35,412 bases of DNA, from contig NZ_BBMY01000037.1 in assembly GCF_000759775.1 (NCBI RefSeq), positions 1-35,412 on the forward strand, in the 5' to 3' direction. This DNA is from Escherichia albertii NBRC 107761 = DSM 17582 (lineage in GTDB: Bacteria; Pseudomonadota; Gammaproteobacteria; Enterobacterales; Enterobacteriaceae). Shown here piece by piece: positions 26,113-35,396 of the stretch. The translations under genes and the position numbers were made by a program. The first letter of the stretch is position 1, and every line of letters starts with the position of its first letter. The notes beneath the pieces were generated by a model. It ran no database searches. It was not told the origin of the DNA and saw only the letters and a program-made list of their open reading frames with translations.

Positions 26113-27165
26113 ATGCAAGCGTCGCAATTTTCAGCCCAGGTTCTGGACTGGTACGATAAATACGGGCGGAAAACCCTGCCCTGGCAAATTGACAAGACGC
26201 CCTACAAAGTATGGCTCTCAGAAGTAATGTTGCAACAAACACAGGTTGCGACCGTTATCCCCTATTTTGAACGCTTTATGGCGCGCTTCCCGACGGTGAC
26301 CGATCTCGCCAATGCGCCGCTGGACGACGTTCTCCACTTGTGGACCGGGCTTGGCTATTACGCCCGCGCGCGCAATCTACATAAAGCGGCACAGCACGTT
26401 GCCACCTTACACGGCGGTAAGTTCCCGGAGACCTTTGAGGAAGTCGCGGCACTGCCTGGCGTCGGACGCTCCACCGCAGGCGCTATCCTCTCACTTTCTC
26501 TGGGTAAGCACTTTCCGATTCTCGACGGCAACGTCAAACGGGTGCTGGCGCGATGCTATGCTGTAAGCGGCTGGCCAGGGAAAAAAGAGGTCGAAAATAA
26601 ACTGTGGCGTTTGAGCGAGCAGGTTACACCCGCCGTCGGCGTGGAGCGGTTTAATCAGGCGATGATGGATTTGGGCGCGATGATTTGCACGCGTTCAAAG
26701 CCGAAATGTTCGCTTTGCCCGCTACAAAACGGATGTATTGCCGCTGCCAATAATAGCTGGTCGCTTTATCCGGGCAAAAAACCAAAACAGACGCTGCCGG
26801 AGCGCACGGGCTACTTTTTGCTATTACAGCATGATGATGAAGTATTGCTGGCGCAACGTCCGCCAAGCGGATTGTGGGGCGGCCTGTTCTGTTTCCCACA
26901 GTTTGCCGATGAAGAAAGTTTGCGGCAATGGCTGGCGCAACGGCAAATCAACGCCGATAAACTGACGCAATTAACCGCATTTCGTCATACCTTCAGCCAT
27001 TTCCACTTAGATATTGTGCCTATGTGGCTTCCCGTGTCGTCATTCACCGACTGCATGGATGAAGGTAATGCGCTCTGGTATAACTTAGCGCAACCGCCGT
27101 CAGTTGGCCTAGCGGCTCCCGTGGAGCGTTTGTTACAGCAGTTACGCACTGGCGCGCTGGTTTAG
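26113..27165 (+). CDS. mutY: Adenine DNA glycosylase
   Basis: Removes adenine mispaired with 8-oxoguanine. The 350 residues equal E. coli MutY with the start [10 protein letters not shown]; a start 10 codons earlier is possible but not the family one. Motifs: catalytic Glu in [11 protein letters not shown]; helix-hairpin-helix [13 protein letters not shown] with the following catalytic Asp in [10 protein letters not shown]; 4Fe-4S cysteines spaced 6-2-5 in [17 protein letters not shown]; and a C-terminal NUDIX-like 8-oxoG recognition domain with [10 protein letters not shown]. It leads the mutY-yggX-mltC operon. Confidence 0.98.
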   Translation: MQASQFSAQVLDWYDKYGRKTLPWQIDKTPYKVWLSEVMLQQTQVATVIPYFERFMARFPTVTDLANAPLDDVLHLWTGLGYYARARNLHKAAQHVATLHGGKFPETFEEVAALPGVGRSTAGAILSLSLGKHFPILDGNVKRVLARCYAVSGWPGKKEVENKLWRLSEQVTPAVGVERFNQAMMDLGAMICTRSKPKCSLCPLQNGCIAAANNSWSLYPGKKPKQTLPERTGYFLLLQHDDEVLLAQRPPSGLWGGLFCFPQFADEESLRQWLAQRQINADKLTQLTAFRHTFSHFHLDIVPMWLPVSSFTDCMDEGNALWYNLAQPPSVGLAAPVERLLQQLRTGALV

Positions 27166-27189
27166 CGCGTGAGTCGATAAAGAGGATGA

Positions 27190-27468
<279 letters not shown>

Positions 27469-27474
27469 AAGACA

Positions 27475-27497
27475 TTGCCGGAGCACACCTCCGGCAA
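27475..27497 (+). terminator. Hairpin between yggX and mltC
   Basis: A 9-bp stem (TTGCCGGAG with CTCCGGCAA) and 5-base loop start 7 bases after yggX. No U-run follows. It may be an attenuator or processing site within the mutY-yggX-mltC transcript. Confidence 0.5.
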
Positions 27498-27535
27498 ATT
27501 GCATAAAAACAAACACTACACGCATTCCCGGAATG

Positions 27536-28615
27536 ATGAAAAAATATCTTGCGCTGGCTTTGATTGCGCCGTTGCTCATCTCCTGTTCGACGACCAAAAA
27601 AGGCGATACCTATAATGAAGCCTGGGTCAAAGATACCAACGGTTTTGATATCCTGATGGGGCAGTTCGCCCACAATATTGAGAACATCTGGGGATTCAAA
27701 GAAGTGGTGATCGCTGGTCCGAAAGACTATGTGAAATACACCGATCAATATCAAACCCGCAGCCACATCAACTTTGATGACGGTACGATTACTATCGAAA
27801 CCATCGCCGGGACAGAACCTGCAGCGCACTTGCGCCGGGCAATTATCAAAACGTTACTGATGGGTGACGATCCGGGTTCAGTCGATCTCTATTCCGATGT
27901 TGATGATATCAGGATTTCGAAAGAACCTTTTCTTTACGGTCAGGTGGTGGATAACACCGGGCAGCCCATTCGCTGGGAGGGGCGTGCGAGCAAATTCGCC
28001 GATTATTTGCTAAAGAACCGACTGAAAAGTCGCAGTAACGGGCTGCGTATCATCTACAGCGTGACCATTAACATGGTGTCGAACCATCTTGATAAACGTG
28101 CGCACAAATATCTCGGTATGGTCCGTCAGGCATCGCGTAAATATGGCGTCGATGAGTCGCTGATTCTGGCGATCATGCAGACCGAATCTTCCTTTAACCC
28201 GTATGCGGTCAGCCGTTCCGATGCACTGGGGCTAATGCAGGTGGTACAACATACTGCCGGGAAAGATGTGTTCCGCTCACAGGGGAAATCCGGCACGCCA
28301 AGCCGCAGTTTCTTGTTTGATCCTGCCAGCAATATTGATACCGGCACCGCGTATCTGGCAATGCTGAATAATGTTTATCTCGGCGGCATTGATAACCCAA
28401 CGTCACGGCGTTATGCCGTTATCACCGCCTATAACGGCGGCGCAGGCAGCGTTTTACGCGTCTTCTCAAATGATAAAATTCAGGCTGCCGCTATTATTAA
28501 TACCATGACACCGGGCGATGTTTATCAGACGCTGACGACCCGCCATCCTTCGGCGGAATCTCGTCGCTATCTGTATAAGGTAAATACGGCGCAAAAGTCC
28601 TGGCGCCGTCGATAA
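27536..28615 (+). CDS. mltC: Membrane-bound lytic murein transglycosylase C
   Basis: Cleaves peptidoglycan glycan strands with formation of 1,6-anhydro ends at the outer membrane. The 359 residues equal E. coli MltC from the second of two adjacent ATG codons; starting at 27533 adds one Met. The lipobox LLISC puts lipidated Cys17 at the mature start. An N-terminal DUF3393 domain precedes the SLT domain: catalytic Glu in [21 protein letters not shown], then [11 protein letters not shown] and [13 protein letters not shown]. It is the last gene of the operon, and a strong hairpin follows. Confidence 0.96.
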   Translation: MKKYLALALIAPLLISCSTTKKGDTYNEAWVKDTNGFDILMGQFAHNIENIWGFKEVVIAGPKDYVKYTDQYQTRSHINFDDGTITIETIAGTEPAAHLRRAIIKTLLMGDDPGSVDLYSDVDDIRISKEPFLYGQVVDNTGQPIRWEGRASKFADYLLKNRLKSRSNGLRIIYSVTINMVSNHLDKRAHKYLGMVRQASRKYGVDESLILAIMQTESSFNPYAVSRSDALGLMQVVQHTAGKDVFRSQGKSGTPSRSFLFDPASNIDTGTAYLAMLNNVYLGGIDNPTSRRYAVITAYNGGAGSVLRVFSNDKIQAAAIINTMTPGDVYQTLTTRHPSAESRRYLYKVNTAQKSWRRR

Positions 28616-28619
28616 TTCT

Positions 28620-28652
28620 ACTTTTGCCTCTGAGGATGCCAGAGGCAAAAGT
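28620..28652. terminator. Strong hairpin after mltC
   Basis: A perfect 13-bp stem (ACTTTTGCCTCTG with CAGAGGCAAAAGT) and 7-base loop lie 5 bases after the mltC stop. The A/T ends of the stem can serve as U-tracts in either direction, though no extra U-run follows. Confidence 0.65.
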
Positions 28653-28689
28653 GTTACGTACGTCACAATTTCGTTTTGCAAATCGGGAA

Positions 28690-28712
28690 TGTTTGCAATT
28701 ATTTGTCACAGG
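28690..28712. promoter_or_regulatory. Candidate CRP/CytR region before nupG
   Basis: TTTGCAATTATTTGTCACAG contains a fair TCACA half-site with a weak partner, about 105 bases before nupG. E. coli nupG is controlled by CytR, DeoR and CRP. The rest of 28653-28814 is A+T-rich, and I cannot place a DeoR site with confidence. Confidence 0.35.
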
Positions 28713-28814
28713 TAACAAAAAAACAGTCAGTGAAGTTGATAGAATCGCATCATATTGCACGGTCAAATGTGCTTTTTAGAACACTTATCCGCATCATGAT
28801 GTGAGGAAATTAAC

Positions 28815-30071
28815 ATGAATCTTAAGCTGCAGCTGAAAATCCTCTCTTTTCTGCAGTTCTGTCTGTGGGGGAGTTGGCTAACGACCCTCGGCTCCTATAT
28901 GTTCGTTACCCTGAAGTTCGACGGTGCTTCTATCGGTGCAGTTTATAGCTCTCTGGGTATCGCCGCGGTCTTTATGCCTGCATTGCTGGGGATTGTGGCC
29001 GATAAATGGATGAGTGCGAAATGGGTATACGCTATTTGCCATACCATCGGCGCTATCACTCTTTTTATAGCGGCGCAGGTCACCACACCGGAAGCGATGT
29101 TCCTCGTTATCCTGATTAACTCGTTTGCTTATATGCCAACGCTTGGGTTAATCAACACCATCTCCTACTATCGTCTGCAAAATGAGGGGATGGATATCGT
29201 TACTGATTTCCCGCCAATCCGTATCTGGGGCACCATCGGCTTTATCATAGCAATGTGGGCAGTGAGCCTGTCTGGTTTCGAACTGAGCCATATGCAGTTG
29301 TATATCGGCGCTGCGCTCTCCGCCGTTCTGGTTCTGTTTACCCTGACTCTGCCGTATATTCCTGTTGCTAAACAGCAAGCTAACCAGAGCTGGACGACGC
29401 TGCTGGGGCTGGATGCGTTCGCGCTGTTTAAAAATAAGCGTATGGCGATTTTCTTCATCTTCTCGATGTTGCTGGGTGCAGAACTGCAAATTACCAACAT
29501 GTTCGGTAATACCTTCCTGCACAGCTTCGACAAAGATCCAATGTTCGCCAGCAGCTTCATCGTGCAGCATGCGTCAATCATTATGTCGATTTCGCAGATC
29601 TCGGAAACGCTGTTCATCCTGACAATCCCGTTCTTCTTAAGCCGCTACGGTATTAAGAACGTAATGATGATCAGTATCGTGGCGTGGATCCTGCGTTTCG
29701 GTCTGTTTGCCTATGGCGACCCGACTCCGTTCGGTACTGTACTGCTGGTGCTGTCGATGATTGTTTACGGCTGCGCATTCGACTTCTTCAACATCTCTGG
29801 TTCGGTGTTTGTCGAAAAAGAAGTGAGCCCGGTAATTCGCGCCAGTGCACAAGGAATGTTCCTGATGATGACCAACGGCTTCGGCTGTATCCTCGGCGGC
29901 ATCGTGAGCGGTAAAGTTGTTGAGATGTACACCCAAAACGGCATTACCGACTGGCAGACCGTATGGCTGATTTTCGCAGGCTACTCCGTGGTTCTGGCCT
30001 TCGCATTCATGGCGATGTTTAAATACAAACACGTTCGTGTTCCAGCCGGAACACAAACTGTTAGCCACTAA
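28815..30071 (+). CDS. nupG: Nucleoside/proton symporter
   Basis: Imports purine and pyrimidine nucleosides with a proton across the inner membrane. The 418 residues equal E. coli NupG and begin MNLKLQLKILSFLQFCLWGSWLTTLG, the nucleoside:H+ symporter (NHS) family signature. About 12 membrane segments are visible, with a central loop around TLPYIPVAKQQANQ. FPPIRIWGTIGFI and the late NGFGCILGGIVSGKVVEMY are family-conserved. GTGAGGAAAT lies before the ATG. It converges on speC, and they share the terminator at 30083-30115. Confidence 0.97.
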   Translation: MNLKLQLKILSFLQFCLWGSWLTTLGSYMFVTLKFDGASIGAVYSSLGIAAVFMPALLGIVADKWMSAKWVYAICHTIGAITLFIAAQVTTPEAMFLVILINSFAYMPTLGLINTISYYRLQNEGMDIVTDFPPIRIWGTIGFIIAMWAVSLSGFELSHMQLYIGAALSAVLVLFTLTLPYIPVAKQQANQSWTTLLGLDAFALFKNKRMAIFFIFSMLLGAELQITNMFGNTFLHSFDKDPMFASSFIVQHASIIMSISQISETLFILTIPFFLSRYGIKNVMMISIVAWILRFGLFAYGDPTPFGTVLLVLSMIVYGCAFDFFNISGSVFVEKEVSPVIRASAQGMFLMMTNGFGCILGGIVSGKVVEMYTQNGITDWQTVWLIFAGYSVVLAFAFMAMFKYKHVRVPAGTQTVSH

Positions 30072-30082
30072 TTACGCAAAGA

Positions 30083-30115
30083 AAAACGGGGCGCCAGAAG
30101 GTGCCCCGTTTTTTT
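30083..30115. terminator. Shared bidirectional terminator of nupG and speC
   Basis: A 10-bp AAAACGGGGC/GCCCCGTTTT stem, with CC/GG pairs continuing inside and an AGAA loop, has seven T residues on the plus side (30109-30115) and TTTTTC on the minus side. It serves both convergent genes. Confidence 0.9.
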
Positions 30116-30119
30116 ATTC

Positions 30120-32255
30120 TTACTTCAACACATAGCCGTACAACCGTTTCATACCATCCGCATCGGTTTCGCTATAGACACCTTGTAGCTCCGGCGAAAA
30201 TCCTGGCAGCAAATTCACCCCTTCTTCCAACGCGAGAAAATAACGCTGAACCGCCCCGCCCCAGACTTCTCCTGGCACCACGCAAAGTACGCCTGGTGGA
30301 TAAGGAAGCGCGCCTTCTGCGGCAATTCGTCCTTTAGCATCACGAATGCGCACCAGCTCAACTTCACCACGAATATAGGCACTATGCGCGTCCTGGGGAT
30401 TCATCACCACTGGAGGGAAACTCTGTTGGCGGAACATCGCTTTTTGCAGGTCTTTGACGTCGAAACTGACATACAGCTCGTGCATCTCCTGACACAACTG
30501 ACGCAGGGTATAGTCGCGATAGCGCACTGGATATTTGTTATAAACGCCTGGCAACACTTCAGCCAGTGGCGAGTCATCCTCAATATGTTGTTCAAACTGC
30601 GCCAGCACCGCCACCAGTTGCGCCAGTTTCTCGTGACTTTCCGCCGGGGTTAATAAGAACAGAATGGAGTTGAGATCGCACTTTTCCGGCACAATACCGT
30701 TTTCACGCAGATAGTGCGCCAGAATCGTCGCCGGAACGCCAAAGTCGCTATATTCGCCGGTTTGCGCATCGATTCCCGGCGTGGTCAGGAGCAGCTTGCA
30801 TGGATCAACAAAATACTGATCCTCGGCATATCCCTCAAAGCCGTGCCACTTTGCCCCCGGCTCAAAACTAAAGAAACGGCGGTCGGAAGCCAACACTGAG
30901 GTCGGATAATCCTACCACAATTTGCCATCGACAACAGGCGGAATAAACGGGCGGAACAGCTTACAGCGCGCAAGAATCGCCTTGTGAGCATCAATCCCCA
31001 ACTCGACACACTCTGCCCACAGCCGACGCCCACTCTCTCCTTCATGAATTTTGGCGTTAACGTCCAGCGCGGCAAACAGCGGATAGAACGGGCTCGTAGA
31101 GGCATGAAGCATAAAGGCATTATTCAACCGTTTATGCGGGCAAAAACGCACCTGCCCGCGAATATGGTTATCTTTTTTATGGATCTGCGAAGTCTGTGAG
31201 AACCCCGCTTGCTGTTTGTGCACAGACTGAGTGACAAAGATACCTGGATCATTTTCGTTAAGCGCTAACAACAATGGCGAGCTATCCGCCATCATCGGAA
31301 TAAATTGCTCGTAGCCGACCCACGCGGAATCAAACAGAATGTAATCACACAGATGGCCAATGGTATCGATCACCTGACGAGCGTTGTAGATGGTGCCGTC
31401 ATAGGTCCCCAACTGAATAATCGCCAGACGGAACGGACGCGGCTGTTCGGCTTTTTCTGGCGCAACGTCGCGAATTTGCTGGCGCAGATAATCTTCATTA
31501 AAACAATGAGCATCAATACCGCCGATAAAACCAAACGGGTTACGTGCGGCTTCCAGATACACAGGCGTCGCACCAGCCTGAATCAGCGCACCATGATGAT
31601 TCGACTTATGGTTGTTGCGATCGAACAACACCAGATCACCACGCGTTAATAGTGCGTTAGTCACAACCTTATTCGCTGCCGAGGTGCCGTTAAGCACAAA
31701 GTAGGTTTTATCGGCATGAAATACCCTGGCGGCGAATTTCTGTGCATCCTTCGCAGAGCCTTCATGGATAAGCAAATCACCCAGTTTCACATCGGCATTA
31801 CACATATCGGCGCGAAAGACGTTCTCGCCAAAGAAATCGTGAAAATGGCGTCCGGCAGGGTGCTTTTTAAAAAACGTGCCATGTTGATGACCTGGGAAAG
31901 CAAAGGTGCTGTTGTCCATCTCAACGTACTGCGTCAACGTGTCATAAAACGGCGGCAGCAAATTATCTTCATACCGACAGGCCGCAGATTCCAGTTCCAA
32001 CCAATGCTGCTCATTTCCGTTGATGAGTGCCGTGACGCCCGCTGGCAACTCGACCACATATTCGGAAAATAAAAATACTGGCAGTTGAAAACCAATACGC
32101 TTAAGTAACGTAAGAATGCCGCTACGACTATCTGCAGCGGTAATAACAACTGCCGCAATATCAGTAAAATCAGTATCTTCCAACGCCACCACACGGCGAT
32201 GAGTAGAAAGCCGGGAAACCAGTTCGCCACTGGCGGCAATACCCATTAATTTCAT
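30120..32255 (-). pseudogene. speC: Ornithine decarboxylase gene broken by one amber codon
   Basis: SpeC makes putrescine from ornithine in the cytoplasm. The frame is 711 codons plus stop, exactly the E. coli SpeC length, but codon 448 is TAG at 30912-30914 where the family has Gln (KLW-Q-DYPTS). One C-to-T change explains it. The first 447 codons keep the receiver-like domain, the large PLP domain and the PLP lysine in TQSVHKQQAGFSQT. The missing 263 residues carry the C-terminal domain and part of the fold I small domain, so the truncated protein should be inactive. The distal part stays open from 30911 to 30120, with no other lesion. An independent restart at GTG 30896 is possible but would not give an enzyme. 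The N-terminal ~130 residues look more diverged from K-12 than the rest. Read-through in a suppressor background or a sequencing error are the alternatives. Confidence 0.92.
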
Positions 32256-32657
32256 AAGCGCAAAACCCGTTTCGGGGAAGTTAAAATGCCGGGCAAGGGT
32301 GGAAAACCCTGCCCCATGAGATGTGGCTAAAACTGGTCACCAGCTCCGACTGCCGGACATCAGTAAAAGCAGAAGCGCTCTGATTTTACTGTTATCTCGC
32401 AGTGAGCGTGCGTTAACGTCACCGCATGAAAATCAGCGTCACAGCACGGGAGGCATTTCGCGCAAAATGGCGGAAAGCGGGAGAATGCAAGGAGGCGGCA
32501 TACATCAGGCAAACTCCGTACAGGAAGGGGAAAATTTGCGCAATCATGGCACCTTTCATCAGAGCGAGCAAGCCAGGACTTTGCGACCAGACAAGCCATC
32601 AGGCAGCGAATACGTTCATAATAAGGGTATCTGACAATACAGTTAGCAGGAACTCTT
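32256..32657. other. speC-yqgA divergent intergenic region
   Basis: About 400 bases hold no convincing gene. A hairpin (GGGCAAGGGT with ACCCTGCCC, one bulge) at 32291-32314 lies in the speC leader. Promoters for speC (minus) and yqgA (plus) must lie here; I do not see strong hexamers. A 103-codon plus-strand frame within it has no ribosome site or similarity I recognise. Confidence 0.5.
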
Positions 32658-33365
32658 GTGGTAATTGGTCCCTTTATCAATGCAGGTGCAGTATTAACAG
32701 GCGGCGTTCTTGGCGCTCTGCTGAGTCAACGCTTACCGGAGCGGATCCGTGTCTCAATGACGTCCATTTTTGGCCTGGCATCGCTGGGGATTGGTATTTT
32801 ACTGGTAGTGAAATGCGCCAACCTTCCCGTTATGGTATTAGCCACCCTGTTGGGAGCGCTGATTGGCGAGTTTTGTTTTCTGGAGAAAGGAATCAATAAC
32901 GCTGTTACCCGAGCGCAGAGTCTGTTTCGTTCCCCACACAAAAAACCAACGCATGAATCATTTATTCAGAATTTTGTGGCGATTATCGTCCTGTTCTGTG
33001 CCAGCGGTACCGGGATTTTTGGTGCAATGAACGAAGGAATGACTGGCGATCCGAATATTTTGATCGCCAAATCGTTTCTCGATTTCTTTACTGCGATGAT
33101 TTTCGCCTGCTCGCTCGGCATTGCGGTGTCAGTAATAAGCATTCCATTACTGATCATCCAGTTAACCCTTGCCAGTTGCGCCACGCTGATATTGCCGCTG
33201 ACCACTCCTGCAATGATGGCTGACTTTAGCGCCGTAGGCGGATTACTGCTGTTGGCAACCGGTTTGCGCATTTGTGGCATAAAAATGTTTCCGGTGGTCA
33301 ACATGCTACCGGCATTACTTCTGGCAATGCCGCTTTCCGCCACCTGGAGCGTCTGGTTTGCCTGA
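32658..33365 (+). CDS. yqgA: YqgA, DUF554 inner membrane protein
   Basis: A 235-residue membrane protein equal to E. coli YqgA, starting with GTG (VIGPFINAGAVLTGGVLGALL) after CAGGA. DUF554 proteins have about seven hydrophobic segments. Conserved parts are SIFGLASLGIGI, FCASGTGIFGAMNEGMTGDP and AVGGLLLLATGLRI. The transport or signalling role is unknown. It is the last backbone gene before the tRNA and island. Confidence 0.94.
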   Translation: MVIGPFINAGAVLTGGVLGALLSQRLPERIRVSMTSIFGLASLGIGILLVVKCANLPVMVLATLLGALIGEFCFLEKGINNAVTRAQSLFRSPHKKPTHESFIQNFVAIIVLFCASGTGIFGAMNEGMTGDPNILIAKSFLDFFTAMIFACSLGIAVSVISIPLLIIQLTLASCATLILPLTTPAMMADFSAVGGLLLLATGLRICGIKMFPVVNMLPALLLAMPLSATWSVWFA

Positions 33366-33470
33366 CGATGCGTGCAATAGCAGCAAAGTGATGATAGATT
33401 GTGCAGTCTGCCGTAAATTGAAGAAATTTGATTGACGAGACGAGGCGAATCAGGTTTAATGCGCCTCGTT

Positions 33471-33546
33471 GCCCGGATAGCTCAGTCGGTAGAGCAGGGG
33501 ATTGAAAATCCCCGTGTCCTTGGTTCGATTCCGAGTCCGGGCACCA
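33471..33546 (+). tRNA. pheV: tRNA-Phe (anticodon GAA)
   Basis: A 76-base tRNA with complete cloverleaf: acceptor stem GCCCGGA with TCCGGGC, D-arm GCTCAGTCGGTAGAGC, anticodon GAA at 33504-33506 in the loop TTGAAAA, T-arm GGTTCGATTCC, and encoded CCA. Following yqgA it is pheV, a favoured integration site of P4-type islands in Escherichia. Confidence 0.98.
33524..33546 (+). other. Presumed left attachment site (3' end of pheV)
   Basis: P4-family integrases at pheV recombine in the tRNA 3' end, roughly the T-arm to CCA. The tRNA is intact and followed by an integrase remnant, so this is the expected core. The matching attR would be outside the window, and no copy is seen here. Confidence 0.45.
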
Positions 33547-33557
33547 AATTCATATCA

Positions 33558-33583
33558 ACGGACCTCCACGGAGGTCCGTTTTT
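33558..33583 (+). terminator. pheV terminator
   Basis: A G+C-rich stem ACGGACCTCC/GGAGGTCCGT (tight 2-4 base loop) followed by TTTTT lies 11 bases after the tRNA. Confidence 0.9.
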
Positions 33584-33745
33584 CGTTTCAGAACGCCACA
33601 ATTTAAGCATTCCGCCTCCAAATCAATTCTACCGAACTCAACCAGATTCTCCCCAACATCAACCTCATTGTGTGGGTATAATTGCGGATATACCCCAGTT
33701 CGACGGAATTTGTACCCTCTTTAATGCATTCAGAAATGCTGGATT

Positions 33746-34251
33746 ATGGCACTGACTGACGCAAAAATCCGGGCAGCAAAACCCACCAACTTATAAACTC
33801 ACTGACGGGGCTGGCATGTTCCTGCTGGTACATCCTGATGGTTCCCATTACTAGCGTCTCCATTATCGTATTCTGGGTAAGGCAAAAAACTGGTCCAGGT
33901 GTGTATCCAGAAACCTCTCTCTCCGAAGCACGTTCAAAACGGGATGAAGCCAGAAAACTGATTTCGGAGGAGATTGCCCCTTGAGAATAGAAAAGAGCTA
34001 AAAAAATAATCCCTGATTTACAACTCTCTTTTGCACATATTACACGACGCCAGCATGCCAGTAATAAACAATGGGCACAGTCACACAGCGATAAAGTTCT
34101 CAGAAGCTTCGAGACACATGTTTTTCTCTTTATCAGTAACCGGGATATAACAACTCTCAATCCCCCAGACCTGCTTATCCCTGTTCGCGCTGCAGAGGCT
34201 AAACAGATTTATGAAATCTCCAGTCGTCTACAGCAGAAAATATCTGCTGTA
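33746..34251 (+). pseudogene. Decayed P4-family integrase of the pheV island
   Basis: The first codons (MALTDAKIRAAKPT) are the standard P4-type tyrosine integrase start, 200 bases after the tRNA. A deletion then shifts the frame, and the rest is found in pieces: YKLTDGAGMFLLVHPDGSHY followed by TAG, GVYPETSLSEARSKRDEARK, HASNKQWAQSHSDKVLRSFE, FISNRDITTLNPPDLLIPVR and EAKQIYEISSRLQQKISAV. The catalytic half with the Arg...His-x-x-Arg...Tyr residues is absent: similarity stops abruptly at 34251 and an unrelated frame (GGFYEPVHKF...) continues to a TAG at 34353. The island therefore cannot mobilise itself with this gene. Confidence 0.88.
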
Positions 34252-34529
34252 GGTGGATTTTATGAACCTGTACATAAATTTGTGTCATTACCTGATTTGG
34301 ATATATTCAATATCAAAAAATGGGATATCGGCAACCGCTCACAAACTCCAGATTAGGTCCTCCTGTCCCGGCAATCTTTAGTTGCTGGAACCAGCCACCT
34401 GAAGTGCTTAGTAACCATGAAATGGTGTCATATCTGATAGAGTTTTATAATTATCAATATATCTTCATATTTATAATTACCATCATCATGGTACCCCAAT
34501 AATAAAATGAATTTTGGAGATTAATGTTC
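34252..34529. other. A+T-rich spacer after the integrase remnant
   Basis: No start-bounded gene is convincing. The first 100 bases continue in frame from the integrase remnant (YEPVHKFVSLPDLDIFNIKK) and may be the end of another broken gene that I do not recognise. The rest is A+T-rich non-coding sequence. Confidence 0.5.
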
Positions 34530-34928
34530 TTATCTTGCCTTCATACGTTTTTTCGATATTCTCACAAGAATATCATTTTTTATGGCGTTACAAACATCCA
34601 ATATATCGCAATCAAATGAAGATATATAAAAAACATAGCTTTTACATCCAATAACTATAACTCTTATATCATTTTCATTAACAGGAGTAATTTTAATCCG
34701 CACACTTTCATGTACAGATTCACAAGAGAAAAATATGAGAACCGAACATAATTCGAAGGATGCTCCCAAAACCATATCAACATTTAAGTCCCTGGCTGCT
34801 CTAATTTTTCTGTCGCATTTTATATAATTCAATGAGTTTTGTAAATCATACTCCTCTTTATTTATACGTAATAGCTTTGTATAATTACTCAATACATCAT
34901 GAGCGATGTGTCTGATTTTATTCTTCAT
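34530..34928 (-). CDS. Unrecognised island protein
   Basis: A 132-residue product from the ATG (MKNKIRHIAHDVLSNYTKLL). A TTG seven codons earlier has a better-spaced GAGAA and would give 139 residues. It is A+T-rich with a basic first half (KCDRKIRAARDLNVD), then mixed hydrophobic strands (SFELCSVLIFFSCES, IRVIVIGCKSYVFYISS) and a basic tail RISKKRMKAR. There are five cysteines. No signal peptide or clear membrane helix is seen. I do not recognise a family. Base composition and position mark it as horizontally acquired cargo. It could be intact or a fragment of a larger gene. Confidence 0.6.
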   Translation of the reverse strand: MKNKIRHIAHDVLSNYTKLLRINKEEYDLQNSLNYIKCDRKIRAARDLNVDMVLGASFELCSVLIFFSCESVHESVRIKITPVNENDIRVIVIGCKSYVFYISSFDCDILDVCNAIKNDILVRISKKRMKAR

Positions 34929-35006
34929 GGCTCTTGTTAATGTAAGCAAATGTTCTCTTTTATATAAGAGATTGTCATGGTTTATTATACCAAGTCTTTT
35001 ATTTTA

Positions 35007-35043
35007 AACCATATAGTTAACATTTCCTATTAACTATATGGTT
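35007..35043. terminator. Perfect palindrome at the end of the DUF305 gene
   Basis: A 14-bp perfect stem (AACCATATAGTTAA with TTAACTATATGGTT) and 9-base loop lie across the stop codon of the DUF305 gene. It is A+T-rich with little U-run (TTTAAAAT on the minus strand). It could be a weak terminator, a protein-binding palindrome or the scar of a mobile element end. Confidence 0.55.
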
Positions 35044-35396
35044 ACATTATAAAAGCACGTCAGGTATATTTTATTTTCCTTTAACCATTCCTGCATCTCT
35101 TTTATCTCCTTTTTTTGCTCTAATATAATATTTTTTGCCAACTTAATCATTTCGGGATTTTTCCCATATTTAAGTTCAATTTCTGCCATTTCAACTGCAC
35201 CTAAATGATGAGGTAACATTCCAGCAGCAAAAGCTACATCAGGATCATTACTCATCATGCCGGTGTGCATTTTCTCCTGCATTATCCGCATATCGGTATT
35301 TAGTTCTTCATGCATTTTTTTCGCTTGTTCAACGCTCAATTCATTCGCATATGAAAAAAAAGGGAGCATTAATATTACTAAGGCTTTCTTAAACAT
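35034..35396 (-). CDS. Exported DUF305 protein with an odd C-terminus
   Basis: A 120-residue product with a signal peptide (MFKKALVILMLPFFSYA) and the DUF305 core: methionine-rich MHEELNTDMRIMQEKMHTGMM, then GMLPHHLGAVEMAEIELKYGKNPEMIKLAKNII and the helix EQKKEIKEMQEWLKEN. The His-His pair and many Met residues suggest copper/metal binding in the periplasm, as proposed for several family members. The last residues (KIYLTCFYNVTI) do not look like the family, and the final codons lie in a palindrome, so the true end may have been replaced. GGAG stands 6 bases before the ATG. It is island cargo; the upstream context lies outside the window. Confidence 0.82.
   Translation of the reverse strand: MFKKALVILMLPFFSYANELSVEQAKKMHEELNTDMRIMQEKMHTGMMSNDPDVAFAAGMLPHHLGAVEMAEIELKYGKNPEMIKLAKNIILEQKKEIKEMQEWLKENKIYLTCFYNVTI

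Noticed and set aside
30120..30896. A separate 258-codon gene beginning at GTG 30896
   Set aside because: It continues the speC frame exactly after the TAG; it is the distal part of the same broken gene, not an independent gene.
32323..32899. Plus-strand frames in the speC-yqgA gap and into yqgA
   Set aside because: No ribosome site, no similarity, and the second overlaps yqgA out of frame.
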